Positions 9,091 through 18,329 of a DNA stretch of 18,925 nt are shown here, one piece after another; position 1 is the first letter of the stretch; each line of letters begins with the position of its first letter. The stretch comes from Temnopleurus reevesii. Lineage: Eukaryota; Echinodermata; Echinoidea; Temnopleuroida; Temnopleuridae. The stretch is from positions 6,199 through 25,123 of the forward strand of contig BQKZ01000554.1 in assembly GCA_036244855.1 (NCBI GenBank), read 5' to 3'. Both the position numbers and the translations under genes were made by a program. Under the pieces are notes generated by a model. That model did no database searches, was not told the DNA's origin, and saw only the letters and a list, made by a program, of their open reading frames with translations.

Positions 9091-9116
9091 ATTTGATTTG
9101 ATTTGATTTGATTTAT
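9091..9116 (+). repeat. GATTT pentanucleotide microsatellite
   Basis: About four to five GATTT units. The same motif recurs at 14483 in intron 4 of paralogue 2. Confidence 0.85.
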
Positions 9117-9913
9117 TTTCCATTTCAATAATACCATCACGATTTGAACATCAAATAGTAAATATTTGACAACAGAACGGCATAACATTTGTTATTTACA
9201 TTATGTAAAATTTTCATAATGTCCATTAGACAACCATTAATAATACTTTACATCTGAAAGGCGGTGTGTATTATGAAGGGGCTGTAATTCATATGTCCCA
9301 TCACGCATTAAAGTTACATTGTGAAATACAAATCACAAATTTTTGAATGTAAATATGGTAAATATAATGTAAATATTAATAAGGAATAAACAACAACAAA
9401 AGCTTGCAAAAATAAGACGATGGGGGTAGGAGAGTAAGGGCGGTATGAAAAGGGGATAGGAGAAATGAGAAGAAAGGAGAGAAATAGCTAGGGCTCTTGA
9501 AAAAAAATGCGGCTCTTATAATATCACATAATTGGCGGGAATTCTGCCGCAACTTGTTGTCAAACGTGTCCTGTCAACTTACTTTCCTTCTTTTCTTTAC
9601 TTTATGTATCGCAGGGCTCTCTTGCAAAGCAGGCCATGTGGCTTGAATGAAACTACCATGTTTTTTTAAAGAAACTTGAATAAATCAATAATAAATAATA
9701 ATGATTTGTGAAACAATAGGTGAAAAGTGAGGTTTGCTTCGATTCCCTTTACTCTGCACAGCTCTATATGTTTGGGTTTTTTTTATTATTATTATTATTC
9801 TCTTTCTTCCCTAACAGAATATCTTTACGTTTGGCTGTCCTCAACCGACCGACCCTCGGAAAATGGCCCAATTTAAACATTTCTTTTCTTTTTTTTTGGC
9901 TTATCACCCTGGG

Positions 9914-10056
9914 CCCCGTAACATAAAGGTTTTCGATTAATTGCTAATCTGATAACGATTGGTATCAATCGCAAGTCTATGGAAAACCATGTACAAAAGT
10001 TTGCAATTGATCGCAAAATAAATTAGTGATTAATCGCAAACCTTTATGTTACGGGG
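9914..10056. mobile_element. 143-bp MITE-like element, CCCCGTAACATAAAGG ends
   Basis: Left end CCCCGTAACATAAAGGTTTT and right end complementary to CGCAAACCTTTATGTTACGG; about 30 of 34 terminal bases pair. The GTAACATAAA core is shared with elements at 867 and 16849. The flanks show CCTGG on the left and TCTGG on the right, an imperfect candidate target-site duplication. Confidence 0.7.
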
Positions 10057-10483
10057 TTCTGGAATGGAAAAAAACTACAAACATGAAAAATTAAACCTGA
10101 AAGTGATATTCGGAATATCCTTTGGCTCATTGCCCTCTAAGTCTGATCTTCCTCGTGAATGATGTGAATTGTGCGCGAAACAAAAAGAAAGTTTTTGAAA
10201 AGATTTTATTCTTCGAAAATGGCATTGAAGGGCAACCAAGCATTTTTTTGGCCTAACGCTCGACGAGGTTTTCGCCGTATTGCGTAGTCAGTCGGGACAT
10301 GTCACATAGTATGTTATCATGCTTTAATTCTCACGTTTGATATTCATTTTTCCTTGTTTCATTTGCAAAACGTCGATAATCATTAAAAAGTTTGCGTTAC
10401 AAAAAACATATCATTTTAAGATCAGTCAGTTTTGGGATCAGTCTGCAGTCTGGCAGAGCTGCAAACCTATTAATCAAGCTGAT

Positions 10484-10528
10484 CGAGACAGCCACCGCAT
10501 GCGGATTCGATTCGCGGGCTCTGTCTCG
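10484..10528. repeat. Small hairpin with a tRNA-like loop
   Basis: CGAGACAG and CTGTCTCG pair perfectly around a 29-nt loop that contains GCGGATTCGATTCGC, vaguely like a B box. Possibly the remnant of a SINE head; not a tRNA. Confidence 0.3.
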
Positions 10529-10689
10529 TTAAGAAGTACGAACGACTGGTGACACTTCTTCAGGTGTGATTCAGTGATCTGGTAAGATGTATCATTGAGC
10601 GTATGAAAGGGTCACTACTCGTTCGTATAAAGTCGTGCATAGATCTACGAATAACTTTATGAAACATAACACAGGTCCTACATTCTCTA

Positions 10690-10723
10690 TTTGTTCCTCT
10701 GTTCCTTATCTTTTCTACCTATC

Positions 10724-10802
<79 letters not shown>

Positions 10803-11194
10803 TCTTCCTTCGGATTTCCCCCACTATCTATTTTGTTCCTCTATCTCTCTCAATTTGCTTCCTAAAATACCTCTCTCTCTCCCTCTCTCTAACACACACA
10901 CACACACACAAACGCACAAACGCCTGTGCACACATATACGCATTCACAAACACGTTGTCTATGTTCTCTCGATTTTCTTGCTTGGAATTCCTCCCCTTTC
11001 ATTTCCATGGATCTGTTTTTTTTCTCTCTCTTCATTTCCTTCTCTACTAAATTGTCGCCTTATCACACGCACACACGCATCCACACCACGCATATTTTCT
11101 CTTTTCCTTTTCTAACATTGTGTCTCTTCCCTTTCCTGTCTCTCTATCTCTCTCTTCTCTCTGTCTTAATCCCCCCCCCCTCACACTCACTCTA

Positions 11195-11238
<44 letters not shown>

Positions 11239-11298
11239 ACGCACACTGGTTTTCTCTTTCTTTCCTTCCCTACCAATCTCTCGCCTTATTACACAAAC

Positions 11299-11348
<50 letters not shown>

Positions 11349-11450
11349 CATACAAAACATACACCACATATACCTTGTCTATGTTTTCCCCAGTGTTATG
11401 CTTCGAAGTCTTCCTCCTGCCATTCGCTATATCCTCCTCTCTCGCTCTCT

Positions 11451-11496
<46 letters not shown>

Positions 11497-11533
11497 TATT
11501 CCTCTCTATCTACACTTCACAAATTATTACTGA
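10690..11533 (+). repeat. Compound CT/CA satellite with higher-order units
   Basis: About 840 bp strongly pyrimidine-rich on the plus strand, alternating CT runs with CA runs. Nonrepetitive spacers recur: TTGTCTATGTTCTC at about 10955 and TTGTCTATGTTTTC at about 11378, and TCGCCTTATCACA / TCGCCTTATTACA at about 11054 and 11281. So the block grew by duplication of a larger unit, not only by slippage. Long open frames across it are repeat artefacts. Confidence 0.85.
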
Positions 11534-11818
11534 ACATAGCAAAGGAACCTTCAGTGGTTCTCTTTAAGTGCGTGTGTGTTTGTGGATGTGGGTGTATGTG
11601 TATGAGTGTGCTCATAAAACGCAGCATTAAAGAATAAAATATTACATTCCAAATTGTATAAATCATATTTTCAAGCAAAATTTATTAACAGTTTGAGATA
11701 ACGCTCAACAAAAGAACTTTTCACCCAATGCTAATACACGCGATGATTTCCATTTCATTGATATTAGGTTATCAAAACCAAGGAAAGATTTACATCTGGA
11801 ATTACACCTCTTTGAAGT

Positions 11819-12285
11819 AGGTTCGATGCCGCGTCTTAGAGAATGACGAAAATGCTGGCAAATATGTGCTTCCTAAAACGCTTCATCAGGACGGAAAAAT
11901 ATCACTGAACCCGTTGCTAAAATGGCCATTATTCGTTAACAATAACGAAAGTTTTATTGTGACGGTAATTGTATTTTCTCAGATTTTCGCTGAATTTCTA
12001 CAAGTGGACATTACTGTACACGAATGGCCTTAAGGTCTTTGATAGAACAATATCTTAATATATACATATGAAAATACAACGATCGGAAGTAATCGGAACA
12101 CACTTAAATCTGTAGCAAAAATAGTCCATGTGAATTACAGTTTCTTAGCTATATCTCAATAAATGATACACAGTGAGACTTGTAATTTAAGATTATGATC
12201 CAACAATTTTTTACTGCGCATCCTAAATTTTTATATCGGCTGATATCCTAAAATCACTCTAGTCGTATTTGGCGGCATCGAACCT
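11819..12285. repeat. Widely spaced 14-bp inverted repeat
   Basis: AGGTTCGATGCCGC at 11819-11832 has an exact inverted copy at 12272-12285. It could mark the ends of a 467-bp nonautonomous element, but the similarity does not extend clearly inward and no target-site duplication is seen. Confidence 0.3.
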
Positions 12286-12489
12286 CGGACATTAAATGAT
12301 CACCCTATGTATTGTTCATATTTTGAATTTGACCAGGTGTTTCACATTCATGACTCTGAGCCGTCACTCCATTCTTAAAACCCTCCTTGATCAAAACCAA
12401 AATAAATCAAGATAGACAAGAATTTTCAACGAGCATAAATGTATATTGTGTTCTCAAGTCACCATGAAAATTGATTTTTTTTTTGTCAC

Positions 12490-12527
<38 letters not shown>

Positions 12528-12528
12528 C
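12490..12528 (+). repeat. ATC trinucleotide microsatellite
   Basis: About twelve ATC units. Poly-Met and poly-Ile readings are artefacts of it. Confidence 0.9.
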
Positions 12529-12597
12529 TATACCATTCTCCTTCTCATCATCATGGCAGAGTTCTATAGTTCCATAACCATCGACATCGTTCATCTT

Positions 12598-12657
12598 CAT
12601 CATTTTCCTAGTCATCGTCATCATTTCCCTAGTCATCGTCATCTTCACCATCATCAC

Positions 12658-12702
<45 letters not shown>

Positions 12703-12703
12703 G
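12598..12703 (+). repeat. CAT microsatellite with a 21-bp minisatellite start
   Basis: Two copies of TTTCCCTAGTCATCGTCATC-like units lead into about eighteen CAT units. The poly-His frame 12553-12768 is a repeat artefact. Confidence 0.85.
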
Positions 12704-13110
12704 AGATGAAGCATGAAGTCATTAATCGGGTCATGCTAGCAGATTTACAGTTTATAAGGTGTTTATAAGTTTTAAGGTGAATATGAGTAAGCAAACTCCA
12801 TGTTTTTTCATCGCCTTTGTACATTTGGAAATATCATGATCATCAAACTATTCAAACGTTATACATGAATATTTTTTTATATACATGTATATGACTAGAA
12901 AATAATTGCTCCTAGAATTGCACAAAACCTGAAAAGAATGGTAAAAAACTATACATTAAAAATATGTCACATTATTTTGCAAGAAAACATACAACGACAG
13001 CGTAGTAAACCAATAAATAGCCATAAAATGGACTTCGTTTGGGGCTTAAACTATTACACTATCTCCCGTGAATTGGCTCAACAGAAAATGATATGATGAC
13101 TGAACTCATT

Positions 13111-13257
13111 GGCCCGTATTCCGATAGCGAGGTTTAACTTAACTCTGGACTAAGTCATTGTTATTTAGACCCGGGCCATTGAAAAGTTAAACCAAGAGTC
13201 TAAATGACAATGGCTTAGACCTGGGTTAACTTAAACCTCGCTATCGGAATACGGGCC
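13111..13257. mobile_element. 147-bp long-arm hairpin MITE
   Basis: The ends GGCCCGTATTCCGATAGCGA and the complement of TCGCTATCGGAATACGGGCC are exact for more than 25 bp, and the arms continue for about 60 bp with few mismatches, leaving a short centre near 13180. Nearly the whole element can fold on itself. The high arm identity suggests a fairly recent insertion or strong conversion. Confidence 0.8.
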
Positions 13258-13266
13258 AGCAGGTTT

Positions 13267-13503
13267 GTAATAGATTTCGAACTACTTTGTTAAATTTCCC
13301 TTGTACATACAGTAGTGTCCAAACGACTTACTTTCCAAATTAAATTCCTTTTTAGTCTGCAAGTGATCGATATCATTAGGATTTTATCCGAATTTAAACT
13401 ACTTCGTTAAATTTCACTTGTCAACACAAGTCTTCCTGTGGATCAATGTCCTAACGATTTAATTTTCCAATTGAGTTTCTTTGCAAGTTATCGATGTTAT
13501 AGC
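13267..13503. repeat. Diverged 115-120-bp tandem duplication after paralogue 2
   Basis: Two adjacent units share ACTACTTTGTTAAATTTC / ACTACTTCGTTAAATTTC, then CAAACGACTTACTTTCCAA / CTAACGATTTAATTTTCCAA, then GCAAGTGATCGATATCATTA / GCAAGTTATCGATGTTATAG. They lie between the stop codon of paralogue 2 and the hairpin MITE, so part may be in the 3' UTR. Confidence 0.75.
13458..13463 (-). promoter_or_regulatory. Weak candidate poly(A) signal of paralogue 2
   Basis: ATTAAA on the minus strand about 90 nt after the stop codon, within the second unit of the tandem duplication. The first unit has a related TTTAATTT-like context. Unproven. Confidence 0.25.
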
Positions 13504-13552
13504 TTTAAAGACTGCTTTGCCTCTAAAACGATAACATTGTCGTGCCAATTCA

Positions 13553-13758
13553 TCAAATACTCCCGCCGTCGAAAACCTTGCCCGATGTTGCACCATAAGA
13601 TAGTCGGCCATCTTTAGCTATGGCCCAGGTCATGCCTGAGGTCGAGAAGACTGGCGTCGCCTCGCCATATTTGCTTAGCACAATGGCTCCTGCTTTATAA
13701 CCTGTCCTTTCTTTTAAGAATTCGAGCGACTTTCTTGCTGCTGCTTCACCAGTCATTC
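13553..13758 (-). CDS. ASRGL1: Paralogue 2 exon 6 with stop codon
   Basis: 206 nt, acceptor TTCAG|GA, TGA at 13555-13553. It encodes [30 protein letters not shown] and [12 protein letters not shown], ending FDGGSI. Confidence 0.92.
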
Positions 13759-16700
13759 CTGAATACGGTATAGTAAGAAATAGGAAAATATACATTGAAG
13801 TAGCAAACAATTTATTTTACATATCATCATGAAATTGAAAATTGAAATTGAAAATAAGTATTGCTTCCCCTCATCCGTTGTTAAAAGCCCAACTTGTCCT
13901 TTCTTTCAGGAACCCAAAATCACATTTGGGACATTGCGGCTGAAAGATTACATTCCTTTTTACAATACATCATTCACTTCATTTTTCGGAGTGTTACTTG
14001 CGTAAATTCTTTCATGGAAAGATAATGCGATACAAATAAATTTTTAGAAGCCCATAACAGTAAAATATATGATCATCACTAATATATTCTGTTTACTGCC
14101 AGATAATGACTCATTTCACAATAATGGAGTGTGACAGTAATGCTTTACAAACAATAGTCTCACCATTTTCCATATCGATGATGATACGAGACGCCATTGC
14201 AATCCTCATGATGGCTTCTCCTATACCCGTCGTGGATACTCCTCCCACAGCGTTATCACAGTACGCTCCACTACCTGGTATACAATGAGATATATATATA
14301 AGTCGAACGCCAATTCAATGATCCTTTTTAACGATATTCATATCGGAACCGGCTCGTGATTGTAATGTCCGCACAGTTCTATACACGGCGTAAGGATCTA
14401 TTGTCACATGACCCACTTTATTTCACAGAAATAATTTATATCGTATTATATTTGAATTCTCTAAAGAACTGAAAAATGAAATGATTTGATTTGATTTGAT
14501 TTGAAAGTGCATGGAACTCCACTCACATCCTTTAAAAAAACCGAAAAACCATCCCACCCGTAAACATGGTAAACGTTACGAATTTAATCTATAAACAAAA
14601 TCAAATGGGACCAATCCGTTTTTGTTGATGTTGCTGTTGTTGATGTTACTTCGATCATCTGCAATTGTTTCACGATCCATCATCCCCTTCCCCCGCTCCT
14701 CCAAATTCTCAAATCTTTTTATTGATACTGGTTCAACAGGGACGAAGGCAGAATTCCGAAGGGGTGTTACAATTCTTTCAAGATTTATAAGAATCCAACA
14801 GTGCTATAGAGAGATGAAAAATTATACTAATTTCGGTTTATTGACATTAGTAAACTCTCTGTGAACTCATGAAACGATAGTATTGTTCATACTTATTTTT
14901 TTTCATTTCAAATACGAATGGTTGATTATTCTATACTATGTATCAACAATAACATGCTCGCAAAATACATTCTTCATGACAAGAATGCATCACTGACTAT
15001 ACAGTGATACATACAAACAATTATCTGCACACATTTGTCACCGCATTATGGGGTAACAAGCACACCGGGGTGAACAGGGACAAAACTTATACCGTCGTCT
15101 TGGTGTAGTGGTTCTGACTCTTGCCTTTCATCTAATGGGTCGAAGGTACGAATCCCACCCTTAACGATAATTTCCTTCAGGTGAAAGTGTACCTGGCAGA
15201 AATTGTTTCCTCACGCGCTACTTACAGCTGCACTGCTAAAGCCGGGGTAATTATGCTACAGTGTCGAGCTCTTAGGGACGACTGATAAAGTTATTCTTAG
15301 GCACTATATAATAACATATAATATTATTAAAGAATTCTTTTCGATAGGGTAGATCTCACTATAAGGAACATGTTCTTGGATAAACAAAATGTGAAAGCAA
15401 ATATGATGTAACCAGATCTAAATAGACTGTACTAGACTTAACACTAGTAAAAAGATGAAAAAAGACTGCGGCAAATTTCGAAAGGGTGCAACATTGCATT
15501 GTTTTGATGTACATGCTCAGCAAAAAGGGGTTTCAAACTATCGCAAAACCGTGCAAATTACACCTTTTGTAGGTTTTGTCCCTGTTCACCCTGTATTCTC
15601 TTTCTCCCCGCTTTGCGGCACATTTTGCTTTACCTATGAGAGGACTATCTCCAACCCTCCCGACTCGTTGTCCCGTAATACCCCCTGTCGATGTAGCACA
15701 CGCTATGTTGCCCCATTTATCCAGAGCCACAGCCCCTACAGTGTCGTGTTCAGTCTGCTTTCTCCTATAAATTAAAGATATTAATGAAGTCAATTATCAT
15801 TATCTTTATCATTATCATAATTCATTATCGTTGTCCCGTAATACCCCCTGTCGATGTAGCACATGCTATGTTGCCCCTTTTATCCTAATTGCACGAAATG
15901 GTCTTAGCTATTCGCCGAGACGTCTTGACTTTTTCTAGATACCATCCTCTTGAAATAGACGTATCCACATTTGTGCATGTGTTAAGAGCAACGTGGCACA
16001 AGAAGTTAAGACGTCTTAGCAATAACAGAATAGCTACGACAATTTCGTGCAATTAGGCTCCTGATGAGTTTTTGAGATCACATATTGCCTATTTTAGCGC
16101 AAGGCATTTTTTTTTTTTTTACACATTTGACATAAACAGTCGATGTTCAGCAAAGCATGAATGAAAATTGATTATGTAAGTGACACTTATGACACTATGA
16201 AATATATTTTATATATAAAAGTGAAAATCTTCTGATCATAGTTAAGAATAAATTTTGAAATTCATTTCAAAAGTGTAAAGTTTTTATTGTTACAACATAT
16301 AAACATGTATATATATTTTTGGAACAATTTGAGTAAAACATTACATACTTTTCATATCTCACTTCTGAAAAGAAATCAGTTCCCTTCATGTTCTTCAAAA
16401 GGTTAACTGCTCTCTCCGAGACTAGATCTGACATGGGTGTCCGGGCAAATCCCACTTCATCGATGAAAGATTCGAGCCCCTTTCCGACCAGAAAATCGTG
16501 CTCTGTCTGAAGTTTAAACAGATTGGACGTCCACGTGAAAAAAAAAATCACATTATTACATCATGCGAGGACAAAAAGAGAGATCGGCGACTGTGGAACG
16601 GGGTGGCTGGGAGCCCAAGACGTTCCAATAATTCAATGAAGGTAACTTTTAACATCAATATAATGAGTTATGAAGATGAATGATAAGAGTAACATCGCGC

Positions 16701-18276
16701 TTTAAAATTTAACAGTAAAAAAAAAACGCAATAAGAATACTGGGGAAAAGGTAAAGGGTTACATTTTTTTAAAATTCATTCAGTAGTTTTCAACAGAAAG
16801 GATATTATTGGTTGTTAGTATTATCATCATTATTCTTATTACATCATAGGGACCTGTGACATAAAAGATGCAATAAAAATTACGATAAATATTCGTTGTA
16901 AATATATGGCAATACGATTAATGTTCAATTAACCCTATCTCTTTTATGTTATATGTAGGCCCCAAAGCTGATAATCAAAATAAAAAGTCTTCATAAATGT
17001 TGGTACCCCCTTTCAGTAATTTCTTGCCTCTAGAGCTGATGGTAAACTTTGGTTTATAACAAATTTTGCGGACCCCCCCCCCCCTCCCCTTATGAAGGAA
17101 AATTAGCGCCCTTTTGGTTATCTCAATCTTAGGTCCCTTCTGCTCACGCGGGCGATGGGGATGGCGCCACATGCCCCCGGAAACATCAATGCCATTCTCT
17201 CCTTTGGATTACCTTTTCAAAGACAGCTCTTGCTAGTTTGACAGGATTCTTGATATCTTTAACACACGCAAGAGCACCAGACTTTAGGGTCTTCCCCTCC
17301 ATGATGATGGCATCCATCTCCAATTCTCCAGCAGCATTAAGTTTTGAACCAAAGCCTATAAGTTGATAAAATATTTTTTTTTTGTATTATTTGTTAGGTT
17401 ACTAATTTTTAAGATGGGCCTTTTGTTACAAGACAATTGCCAGATTGATCGACTTATTGACATCTCTTATGCACGCCATCTGGAATTATTCATGAAATAT
17501 TTAAAGAACACTAAGACAAAAACGGCTAAAGCCAATAAAATTATATTCTATTGGCACACAAAAGACATGCAATAGATTTAAGAGTTTGTTGTCCCCTCCT
17601 AGACGGCCTTACCAGAAGAAAATAATGAAATAGCAATACTATATATACATGAAATTTGCCCCCCCCCCCCCCCATGGAACCGGCGGTATGCTCTTGGTAG
17701 GAGATTCGATGGTGCATTGTCGTATTTATTGCAAAAGGATGACTCTTAAATAATAATGATGAATTGTCTTGTAACTTTTTACGAAACTTTGGCAAGCATA
17801 ATTTATGGACCCTGGTATCCCCCTAAAAATGTTCACAAATTTTAGCCGCTCAACAAGACAGAGTCCCCTTCACTTTCCCCCGCTAAAGAAATATTGTACT
17901 TACGGAAGGGTCAGTGCTGAGCCCTCCCCCCCCCCCCCCCCCCCCCATAAAATGAAATTATTCTCTTGCCCCTCATGAGATCTCAAAATATTCAGCCTAA
18001 AGTTTAAGTGACTAAAAATCACAAACTTTTTTGGAAACAGAATACATCGAATTGCTATCATTTGTAGGCCTACTTGCCTGCATTAAATTCCGGTCTGTCT
18101 TCCAAGACGCACACAGCCCTCTCCACAGCGTCCACAGCCGACACTTCTTTTAGCATTTGATATCCTTCACGGACTGCTTCGATGATACCGGGGTAAAATT
18201 CACTTTCCATACTCTCAGGGATGTCGCCCGCCCCACCGTGAACGATGATCACGGGCATGGTGGTCGTAGAAGCCAT
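13553..18276 (-). CDS. ASRGL1: ASRGL1-like isoaspartyl peptidase/L-asparaginase, paralogue 2 (six coding exons)
   Basis: Spliced CDS on the minus strand: 18276-18078, 17355-17213, 16506-16349, 15764-15634, 14274-14164, 13758-13553, encoding 315 residues. It has the same exon lengths and phases as the gene at 8278-3295, so the pair is a tandem duplication. By family knowledge it is a self-cleaving Ntn hydrolase acting on L-asparagine and isoaspartyl dipeptides. Visible residues: HGGAG loop at 13-17, nucleophile Thr175 in DTVGAVALD, Thr193 in ATSTGG, Arg203/Asp206 in GRVGDSP, Thr226 in VSTTGIGE, and WAIAKDG near the end. Oddities: the first intron is [17 protein letters not shown] lacks the glycines of the usual GGSAVDAVEGAV and is one residue shorter, offset by one extra residue at the N-terminus. 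No signal peptide is visible. About 5.3 kb separates its stop from the start of paralogue 1. Confidence 0.93.
14164..14274 (-). CDS. ASRGL1: Paralogue 2 exon 5
   Basis: 111 nt, acceptor TACCAG|GT, donor AATG|GTGAGA. It encodes [20 protein letters not shown] with Thr226 and ends IIIDMENG. A 50-base central stretch is identical to paralogue 1. Confidence 0.9.
14481..14504 (+). repeat. GATTT microsatellite in intron 4 of paralogue 2
   Basis: Four to five GATTT units, the same motif as at 9091. Confidence 0.85.
15095..15290 (+). mobile_element. tRNA-derived SINE in intron 4 of paralogue 2
   Basis: A-box-like TGGTGTAGTGGTTCTGACTC and a B-box GGTACGAATCCC (one base off) head the body ATAATTTCCTTCAG and GTACCTGGCAGAAATT. 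It matches the copy at 2773 but lacks about 40 bp between CCTTCAG and GTGAAA. It is antisense to the gene. Confidence 0.7.
15634..15764 (-). CDS. ASRGL1: Paralogue 2 exon 4, catalytic exon
   Basis: 131 nt, acceptor TTATAG|G, donor ATAG|GTAAAG. It encodes [18 protein letters not shown], then IACATSTGG and [10 protein letters not shown], holding Thr175, Thr193, Arg203 and Asp206. Cys189 replaces the Ser of paralogue 1. Confidence 0.92.
15828..15885 (-). pseudogene. Exon-4 fragment in intron 3 of paralogue 2
   Basis: 58 bp match exon 4 of paralogue 2 (15665-15722) with two differences. It still reads [14 protein letters not shown] on the minus strand (Trp184 to Arg) and carries the Cys189 codon, so it came from paralogue 2, not paralogue 1. 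It has no acceptor or donor of its own and lacks the Thr175 codon. Its right edge coincides with the start of a MITE-like element at 15884. Confidence 0.85.
15884..16057. mobile_element. 174-bp MITE-like element in intron 3 of paralogue 2
   Basis: CCTAATTGCACGAAATGGTC at the left and the complement of GACAATTTCGTGCAATTAGG at the right form 30-bp terminal inverted repeats with two mismatches; GAGACGTCTT / AAGACGTCTT pair further in. A TA within each end could be the target duplication. It directly follows the exon-4 fragment. Confidence 0.75.
16349..16506 (-). CDS. ASRGL1: Paralogue 2 exon 3
   Basis: 158 nt, acceptor TTCAG|ACA, donor GAAAA|GTATGT (phase 2). It encodes [20 protein letters not shown] and ends SEVRYEK. 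It covers the variable end of the alpha chain before the cleavage threonine. Confidence 0.9.
16849..16963. mobile_element. 115-bp MITE-like element in intron 2 of paralogue 2
   Basis: GGGACCTGTGACATAAAAG at the left and the complement of CTTTTATGTTATATGTAGGC at the right; it also shares TTACGATAAATATT with the element at 867-991, so the two belong to one family. Target-site duplication not clear. Confidence 0.65.
17073..17089 (+). repeat. Poly-C tract
   Basis: A run of twelve C followed by TCCCC, in intron 2 of paralogue 2 near the exon 2 donor side. Confidence 0.85.
17213..17355 (-). CDS. ASRGL1: Paralogue 2 exon 2 (single copy)
   Basis: 143 nt, acceptor CTTATAG|GC, donor AAAAG|GTAATC. It encodes [23 protein letters not shown] and ends LARAVFEK. 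I see no second copy in this gene, so the exon-2 duplication in paralogue 1 came after the gene duplication. Confidence 0.9.
17659..17673 (+). repeat. Poly-C tract
   Basis: Fifteen C in intron 1 of paralogue 2 (poly-G on the transcribed strand). Confidence 0.9.
17926..17946 (+). repeat. Poly-C tract
   Basis: Twenty-one C in intron 1 of paralogue 2, about 130 nt downstream of the GC donor in sense (poly-G in the RNA). Confidence 0.9.
18078..18276 (-). CDS. ASRGL1: Paralogue 2 exon 1, followed by a GC donor
   Basis: Starts [17 protein letters not shown] and ends LEDRPEFNA (human LEDDPEFNA). The junction reads AATGCAG|GCAAGTAG, where paralogue 1 has AATGCAG|GTAAGT. The strong match around the GC (CAG|GCAAGT) is the usual setting of functional GC-AG introns. 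Reading through would give only Lys then a TAG stop. Confidence 0.88.
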
Positions 18277-18329
18277 CTGATTATGGGAAGGTAGAGGCGA
18301 CGACGGCGCATTTGAGTCATGGCAAGATT

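Larger units (their letters stand above)
8279..13552. other. Intergenic region between the two paralogues
   Basis: It must contain the promoter of paralogue 1 and the 3' end of paralogue 2. I recognise no exon of the asparaginase family or of any other gene in it. The content is repeats (listed separately) and AT-rich DNA. 8279-9090, 9116-9910 and 11535-12470 look free of recognisable elements. Confidence 0.6.

Noticed and set aside
10691..11567. Overlapping Ser-Leu/Thr-His frames up to 213 residues
   Set aside because: All run through the CT/CA satellite in every frame, as expected for a repeat without stops.
12553..12768. Open frame with a long poly-His run (and poly-Met/Ile on the other strand)
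   Set aside because: It is produced by the CAT microsatellite; there is no splice signal, domain or sequence outside the repeat that suggests a protein.
15455..15775. 106-residue plus-strand open frame
   Set aside because: Its second half is the antisense of exon 4 of paralogue 2, and the first half is intron.
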